This document shows, piece after piece, positions 58,118 to 64,000 of a DNA stretch of 64,000 bases. This DNA is from Apus apus (taxonomy: Eukaryota > Chordata > Aves > Apodiformes > Apodidae), in the NCBI RefSeq assembly GCF_020740795.1, contig NC_067295.1, positions 1 to 64,000 of the forward strand, read 5' to 3'. A program made the translations under genes and the position numbers. Below the pieces are notes generated by a model that made no database searches, had not been told where the DNA came from, and saw only the letters and a list, made by a program, of their open reading frames with translations. Each line of letters begins with the position of its first letter. The stretch's first letter is position 1.

Positions 58118-61100
58118 CTAACAGAAATCAAAGACGGGAAAAAAAAGGTGACAAAGGATAAAAACAACTCAAACAGACAAAGACAACACTTCTAGTGATC
58201 ACAGGCCTCGTGGTTAACTATGCAAAAAGTGGAGTTATTTAAAAGATGCTTATGAGCTACGCATGCTGTAACGGTGATTTTCATTGGCACCTTAAGTACT
58301 GGAGCCAAACTTCAATTACAACAGCAGTCTTTTTCTATAAAGCTAAAAGTTCAAGTCATCAACATATTTTTGAGGGGCAAAATAAGTCCTTTTGTGCAGG
58401 AATCAAGACATTATTAAGTACTTATTAAATGCTTCGTCTACTGAATTTTACCTCCATATATAACAGATAATTTACTTCTTGCTGTAACTGAAGCCAACAA
58501 TGGGGTATTGACATTCTGAACAGACAACAATGAAAAAGAAGGATACCAAAAAACTCACCAGAATTTCCTTGGTATGCAATACCGTGCTGACTTAATAAAT
58601 CTTTAAGTTTTTTTACTTCTTTAGAAAGTTGCTTGTATTCCTAAGAAAGAGAACACATTTAAACTGGCTCTCCCACTCTCCAAAAGCATACATAAAACAG
58701 GAGCTTATAAAAAACAATGGGTTTGTGCATGGCAGGTATAGTTTTTTGCTTATGACATCTTAAACTGCTTATTCCAAGAACAAGGTGTAAGTTTTACGGA
58801 AGCAGATGTTTCTAGGTTGCCAAAACAGTGAGTGTTGAAATTAGGAGTGCCTTCTGTAACTATTTGAGTCTACCCTCTAACTAGCATTTTATCATAGCAC
58901 AAAATTGCATTAATAACTTGGCTAAAGGAGCAGCTTTACTTCATTTTATATCATAATGCTACACTCTGAAAATTTGTCACCTCCTCAACTCTTGACCTAG
59001 TAACTTCAGGTTCTCACTTTCAGTAGTTCCTGTTAACTTACAGAGCCAGGGATTGCTCAGTACTTTTGATACAAGCCATGAATCTCAGATCCCAAAGAAG
59101 CGCCTTTTTTTCATTGTGTTTTGGTTTCTACAAGAATCAAGAATAAAATCCTATTTAAGATCCTGCAGTTGCCAAAACAGCCACTTCATGTCAATTAAGC
59201 CATAATGAAGTACAAGGTATAAAATACTGTATTGTTAACTACTGAAAAAACCAAAAAAGGTGAATATTCCAGCTCCTAATAGTACCACATCAAAATTGTG
59301 ATCTTTATATAAGTATATTCAGCTTAACCACAGGTTATTTGGTTATATTCAGGAATTACTATGCAGTGTTTTTTCTCTGTGCTATGTTTTCAAATAAAAC
59401 GGCAACAGCAGCTTCTCCTCTGCATTATAATGAATTAATCCCCTTCCATGCTCTCTTTTTGACGTTCAGCTTGGTCTCTTAGTCTGAGCACACCTTCTAC
59501 CTCTATTTTCCCCATTTCAATTCTGTTGCAGAAGGGACTGTTCACACACATGAAAGTCCTGCAGAAAGGGACACAGCATAGATCATTCTGCATTTTGCTT
59601 GTGTAACAGCCAACACATTATGACACAACTCTGGGTAATTATCCATGGGGAGAAGTGTAAACATTCCCACAGCTGGTTACACATTTATTTTCATCAGTAA
59701 TTGCTTCCTATTTCCAGACTGGTATTCCCCAGAAAGAGCACTCATCAGATATTCATAACCCAAGCCCCTGTGCTAATTCCTACATACCCTCCTGTCTTCT
59801 TATTGGGCATTTAGTTGTGCTAGTTTGGTTTTGACTTTAAAGCTAGGATAAACATGGCAAGTCATTCTGTATGCAGACTGTTACACATTGGAACCAGAAA
59901 AGATAATGCCATAGACAGATTTCAGATGAGTCCGAAGAGTATTTGCATAATGCTATCACACTTATGCTGTCATACAGGAAAAAGGTGGCAATTTAATTCC
60001 ACATTTTAAATATTACACTCTGTACCTTACTGCACTTCTCCACTGTTTCAAATTCCAGACCTATTTTCTGGTTCTGCTTCTCAACTTCCATTTCTTCTGT
60101 TGCTTTTAGAAGCCCTGCTTCCTCAAAAATCTCTCTCAAGATTTTCTTGTATCCCTGAAAAATAATGTTTACAAAAGACAATAGATCAATCTACCCAACT
60201 CTGGAAAATAAATTGATCCATTCCAAAAAGAGAAACTGCAGACACAGGTTCGGCTATTTGACAGTAACTGTTCTTCAGCAAGTAGAGTTGAAAGACATTA
60301 ACAAACCTGGTCTGTTACTAGTTCATCATACAGAAGCTGCTCTGCTTCATCCCACTTCCTTTGCAGTGCTTCAGTCAGAGTCGGATAAACTGAAAAATGG
60401 AAGTCAAACCATGTGAAAAACAGCAGCACTGTCCTGCAATAAATGCTCCTCTAGTGGCATGCAAATATATAGTATCTAATGCCTTTAAGAGTTGGGGTTA
60501 AACTTAAATTCCACTCCATGCATCTAAAATTTCTGGAGAATGCCACCAACCAACATTTTTTCTCTTATTTCCAGCTAAAAGTTGTTATATGTCTTTGCTG
60601 ACTGTAATTCTGCGTGCTTCCTTTTTGTAATGCAAGTAAATGTGCAGCTACAACAGCACTGATTCCTATGACCAGTTCAAGGAAAAGGCAGAATATCACT
60701 CACATGGTCTGCAAGAGCAATTACAATTTATTTGGGAAATACGTATGTGCTATAATGATTGGGATTTAAAATATACTTTGTATTATATGTTACATTTAGT
60801 ACTCATTTATATCAAGTTAAAAACTAGAAAAAGCTAAACATTTACACTCTGAGGTTGGCATAATACGCCAGCTACTCTATACACAAATTATATTCTAAAT
60901 CTTACCTAGAAGAGCGTGGGGATGACACACAAGAGGAGTCTCAAATGTCAGAGAGTAAACACAAGTAGTTGGCTCAGACACATAAGCCAATTTGTTGCTT
61001 TTTCCACAAACAAGACGAACCTAAACATCAGTGAAAGCCAAGATGAGCAAAACACCTCCACATTAAACAGGACCAGCACTGATGATCAATTTGCTGTCTT

Positions 61101-63864
61101 CAAGTGCTATCAGATGTACATACTGTACATACTGTCATGTCAAATCTTTAAGTGCAAAACCATCTTCAAATTATTTTATCAAATGTGAAAATTGCTTCCT
61201 CTAATGAAAAATTATCCCCTTGGCTAACATTCATTATTCCGTGGACTCCCAAGCACTGCATTTGCACAGAAGAGTGAGTAAAAAGAAGAATGAACAGGAC
61301 ACCCTTTAGAACCTCATCTGACACAAGCATAATTAACAAATTTTAGTTCTGACCAATGTACTAAATAAAGAGAACAATAAACATCTAGGTTGTAGGAACC
61401 TGTGTTCTCCTCTAAACTTGCAGCACCGGCATTTTCTATCTGTTCAAAACTAAAAGCCAATGAAAGCCTGAACCTCAGTATCAAAAGTCATACAAAAATA
61501 GTAATTATTTCTGCAGCTCCTTATGGGAGAGAAAGATGTTAACGAGGCACTTTCATTACAGTACAGAGTATTTTCACCTTGGCCAAGATATTTCGCCCCT
61601 TATCCCACCTTCACATTAGTTATTATTCCAACTATATATCCCTCTCTCTTAAGAATTGTATTGTCATCCATCATTGTGATAGCTAGGCATCTTCAACACA
61701 AAAGGCAGCCGGTTGTGAACTATGTGGTATCTTTAACTCTTCAAGAATAATGATCTACACCACCAGAAAGGTGAGGTTTAATTCATTTTATCTGTACAAC
61801 ACACTGAAATGGGAGGTAGAAAAAATTAATGAATAAAAAGGTAAAGCACGTATGCAAATCATGTGCTACATTTTGGGCATGTCTTAGACATCCTTCCCTA
61901 CCTTTCTAGTTCAATAGTTACTTGGCACAAGCTGAATGTGAAAAGGAACATTTTAACCACTCAACAAAATAAGAATTTTTACTTTTCCTTTAAAATGTAC
62001 TCATACCAGCATCTGTTTTTCTTGAATTGGTTCCTCTGCCACTCCCATGTATTTGATTCCTTCCTTAATTCTCCCTGCATGCCCTCTGCTCTTGCTTTAA
62101 CACCTTCCTTGTTGCTAACTGCCTAATTCTTTTCTCCCCTTTTTCCTGGATGTTCTTAACACTACAGGCTTGCATCTTGAATTCAATAAATAGCTCCTTT
62201 TCTTTATTTTTCCTGACAAAAATTACAGAGCACTGTATGTTTCCACAGTAGCGATAACACCAGAATATTCCACGCTATCAAGGAAAAATGAGTGAAGAGT
62301 AACCAATAACAATACATAATTTATTCAACATTTATATTGATTTTAGCTTTCCTCCTCCATCCATTCACCTAATTGCTACAGGAACCCATCTTTATGTTTT
62401 ATATCACATCTCAAATGATGACTTCTTCAAGGTAGGAATGCTTCACTCCATAGAGTGTCATGTGTGCAGAGAGTCATGCTATCTGAATTAGCATAGTCTA
62501 GGTTATTATACCTTTGTCTGTCTGCTTTTAGTTTCACACGAGTCTCCTTCCCTCATCCACATTCCAACAAAAGTGTTGTTGTCAATTTCCCATTCATGCC
62601 AGATTCTGAAAAAACAGGACATAATTTTATTTTAAGTTACTGGGAAGAGAAAGGTGAACTGTCAGGAAGAAAAACAGGAATACCTTTACATCATGTTCAA
62701 TTTAACGGTATATACTTTATTTTTGTTGCCTTAGTGTTTTCATTTCTTACACCTGAGACTTTATAAACAGTGTAGTTTGTTATCCAGGCAGCTATATAGG
62801 GCATATCAACATTATTTTGAGAGCACAGTTCAGGATCAGCTTTCAGTCTGGAAACTACTTGCACTTATAAATCTGTGTTTAAATCCAATAAAATTTGGAT
62901 CTTACAGATTGATCCCACAGTCAGTGCCATTATGCTAAGTTGTCTGTGCAACTGAGATTATTTGCAGGATTTTTAGTGCTGGTGAGAGCACCTACAAAAA
63001 CTAGTCTCTACTTCTGCTAGCCCTAAGGCAAATGATACCCTCAGTGTCTTGATGTAGCCTTTTCCTGTCATATTGGCTCACAAATTACTGTGCACATAGG
63101 AAGGAAAACAAAAAAAAAAGACATCTATATATAAAATATTTATAAAGGCAGTAACTTTAAAGTAGTCCTCTAATGTATAATTAAATTTATTTTAGGAAGG
63201 TCTTATGATTTGGGTATTCTGGGGTCTTTGAATTCTTTGGGATACTTTTTTGGGTCTATACTAAATCTTTTATTGACTTTATTAAATATGTTTTACACAT
63301 TAGGCATAAAGCACTAATTTCACTTTGTGAGGTGATATTCAACTCAAGGAGAAAACAGTTAACAGACATGAAATCTTTGTCAATATAAGCTGTAGTAATA
63401 CATTATTGAATTTCTCACATGTACATATCATACCTGCAGTTGCCACTGGTTATTAGTATTTCTCAACACAAAATCACAAATTTTTCAAGACAGAACATTG
63501 TTGTGCGTAATGCCTTGGGAACTACAATGACCTATGCTGACCAATAAGAGAAACTTAATTTTTAAACTCCTTTTTGACAATCTATAAAATGGTCTGCTAA
63601 CAACGTGGGTAAAACTTCAAGCCTCACCCTAAAATCCCACTGTAGGCATTCCATCGAAAAGTCTGCTCATGCTGAGTGACATTATGGAAAGGACAAAACT
63701 CATATTTGTACCTTAAAAGAAAACAAAAAAAGGACATTTCAGACTGAAATAAAAAACTAGTTAGTTCCTAATAAACATATAGAATCAAATATCCAGATCC
63801 ATTACTCACGTGGATTCCACAAAACTGAAACACTTGCCAGCAAGCCTAAATAGATGTGCAGGGC
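58089..63864 (-). CDS. GNPTG: GNPTG, N-acetylglucosamine-1-phosphotransferase gamma subunit (3' part, span)
   Basis: Seven secure minus-strand exons join in phase and match GNPTG from [19 protein letters not shown] to the C-terminal coiled segment [23 protein letters not shown] is the soluble Golgi-lumen subunit that helps GNPTAB add GlcNAc-1-phosphate to mannose of lysosomal enzymes; loss causes mucolipidosis III gamma in people. Visible features: a mannose-6-phosphate-receptor homology region with paired Cys (KCFSF, EFCPF, DSCET, LVCGK, TTCVY, LVCHP), N-glycosylation sequons HNVT and DNNT, and a DMAP1-binding-like region ([20 protein letters not shown]). The signal peptide and first exons lie beyond base 64000. 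The very last exon is tentative. Confidence 0.93.
58559..58640 (-). CDS. GNPTG: GNPTG internal exon, C-terminal helix
   Basis: Encodes [20 protein letters not shown], then IAYQGNS and one further base before a strong GTGAGT donor. Matches human [21 protein letters not shown]. If the donor were not used, the reading would continue about 35 codons, but the consensus donor argues for splicing. Confidence 0.92.
60026..60154 (-). CDS. GNPTG: GNPTG internal exon ([14 protein letters not shown])
   Basis: 43 whole codons: [20 protein letters not shown], then [20 protein letters not shown] and CSK. Aligns with human GHEKLLRTLFEDAGYLK...LGFETLENCRK. Borders are CATTATTTTTCAG and GTACAG. Confidence 0.94.
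60307..60389 (-). CDS. GNPTG: GNPTG internal exon ([12 protein letters not shown])
   Basis: Encodes [20 protein letters not shown], then DELVTDQ, matching human [23 protein letters not shown]. Acceptor CCATTTTTCAG; the donor GTTTGT is less usual but gives the correct phase. Confidence 0.94.
60906..61020 (-). CDS. GNPTG: GNPTG internal exon (end of MRH region)
   Basis: Encodes [20 protein letters not shown], then [18 protein letters not shown]. The last conserved Cys residues of the MRH region are here. Borders are GATGTTTAG and GTAAGA. Confidence 0.95.
61021..62511 (-). other. GNPTG: GNPTG intron (largest in window)
   Basis: 1.5 kb with no recognised repeat or gene. The other GNPTG introns (58641-60025, 60155-60306, 60390-60905, 62606-63627, 63712-63809) are equally empty. 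Confidence 0.75.
62512..62605 (-). CDS. GNPTG: GNPTG internal exon ([12 protein letters not shown])
   Basis: Encodes [20 protein letters not shown], then [11 protein letters not shown]. It carries the second sequon, NNT. The acceptor CCTGTTTTTTCAG is strong; the donor is GTATAA. Confidence 0.95.
63628..63711 (-). CDS. GNPTG: GNPTG internal exon ([16 protein letters not shown])
   Basis: Encodes [20 protein letters not shown], then NAYSGIL, almost identical to the human sequence. It contains the HNVT glycosylation sequon. The acceptor ends TTTTAAG (an AAG acceptor) and the donor is GTGAGG. Confidence 0.94.
63810..63864 (-). CDS. GNPTG: GNPTG internal exon ([12 protein letters not shown])
   Basis: Encodes [17 protein letters not shown] plus split codons on both sides. 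The acceptor is ATGTTTTTAG and the donor GTGAGT. It matches the start of the MRH region in mammalian GNPTG (HLFRLSGKCFSLVEST). Confidence 0.93.
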
Positions 63865-64000
63865 CTAAAAACATTGCAAAATGACATCAAAGAAGAATAA
63901 TGTTTTAGTTAAATTTAAGCAAATTACTGTGGTGACAAAATTACAAGAATGATATGACAAATTTAGTTTTCCTCTATACATAAGGAAAAATATATATAAA

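Overview
This window looks like a piece of a bird genome, probably a GC-rich microchromosome. The evidence is large introns with many CR1 LINE fragments ending in the typical CR1 tail, two LTR-type repeats of avian style, and vertebrate split genes with CpG-island promoters. No prokaryotic features, CRISPR arrays, tRNA or rRNA genes were seen.

Three recognisable protein genes lie head-to-tail on the minus strand. From right to left they are: GNPTG (gamma subunit of the Golgi GlcNAc-1-phosphotransferase; the 5' exons lie beyond base 64000), UQCC4/C16orf91 (mitochondrial complex III assembly factor, two exons, 55351-55781), and UNKL (unkempt-like CCCH/RING RNA-binding protein, 54243 down to 11334). 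The 16 coding exons of UNKL join in phase to 2418 nt, giving an 805-residue protein with six CCCH fingers, a low-complexity Ser-rich middle, a coiled coil and a C-terminal RING finger. A 3' UTR of about 3.8 kb probably runs from 11333 to roughly 7500-7720. GNPTG contributes seven secure exons plus one tentative last exon.

Left of UNKL, 1-7500 is a GC-rich region with purine and pyrimidine tracts, a short minisatellite and a 21-base G run. It also holds four mutually in-phase ORF blocks on the minus strand (6317 to 2924) with splice-like borders. I read these as the 3' end of an unrecognised gene. A separate strong splice donor near base 404 may end another leftward first exon.

Mobile elements: UNKL introns hold at least ten CR1 pieces. 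They include one with a 408-codon open reverse-transcriptase frame (intron 15, antisense) and a nearly identical pair about 11.5 kb apart. An ERV-like repeat sits in intron 12, and a probable solo LTR lies between UQCC4 and GNPTG.

The three genes are not known to share a pathway: lysosomal enzyme targeting, respiratory-chain assembly and mRNA binding. The layout matters mainly for synteny. UQCC4 followed by UNKL is as I recall it in human, but GNPTG is in a different position and orientation. Candidates for something new are an in-frame optional UNKL exon encoding a CCCH-like motif, a membrane-segment ORF with a splice donor just after the UQCC4 stop, and the unrecognised leftward gene.
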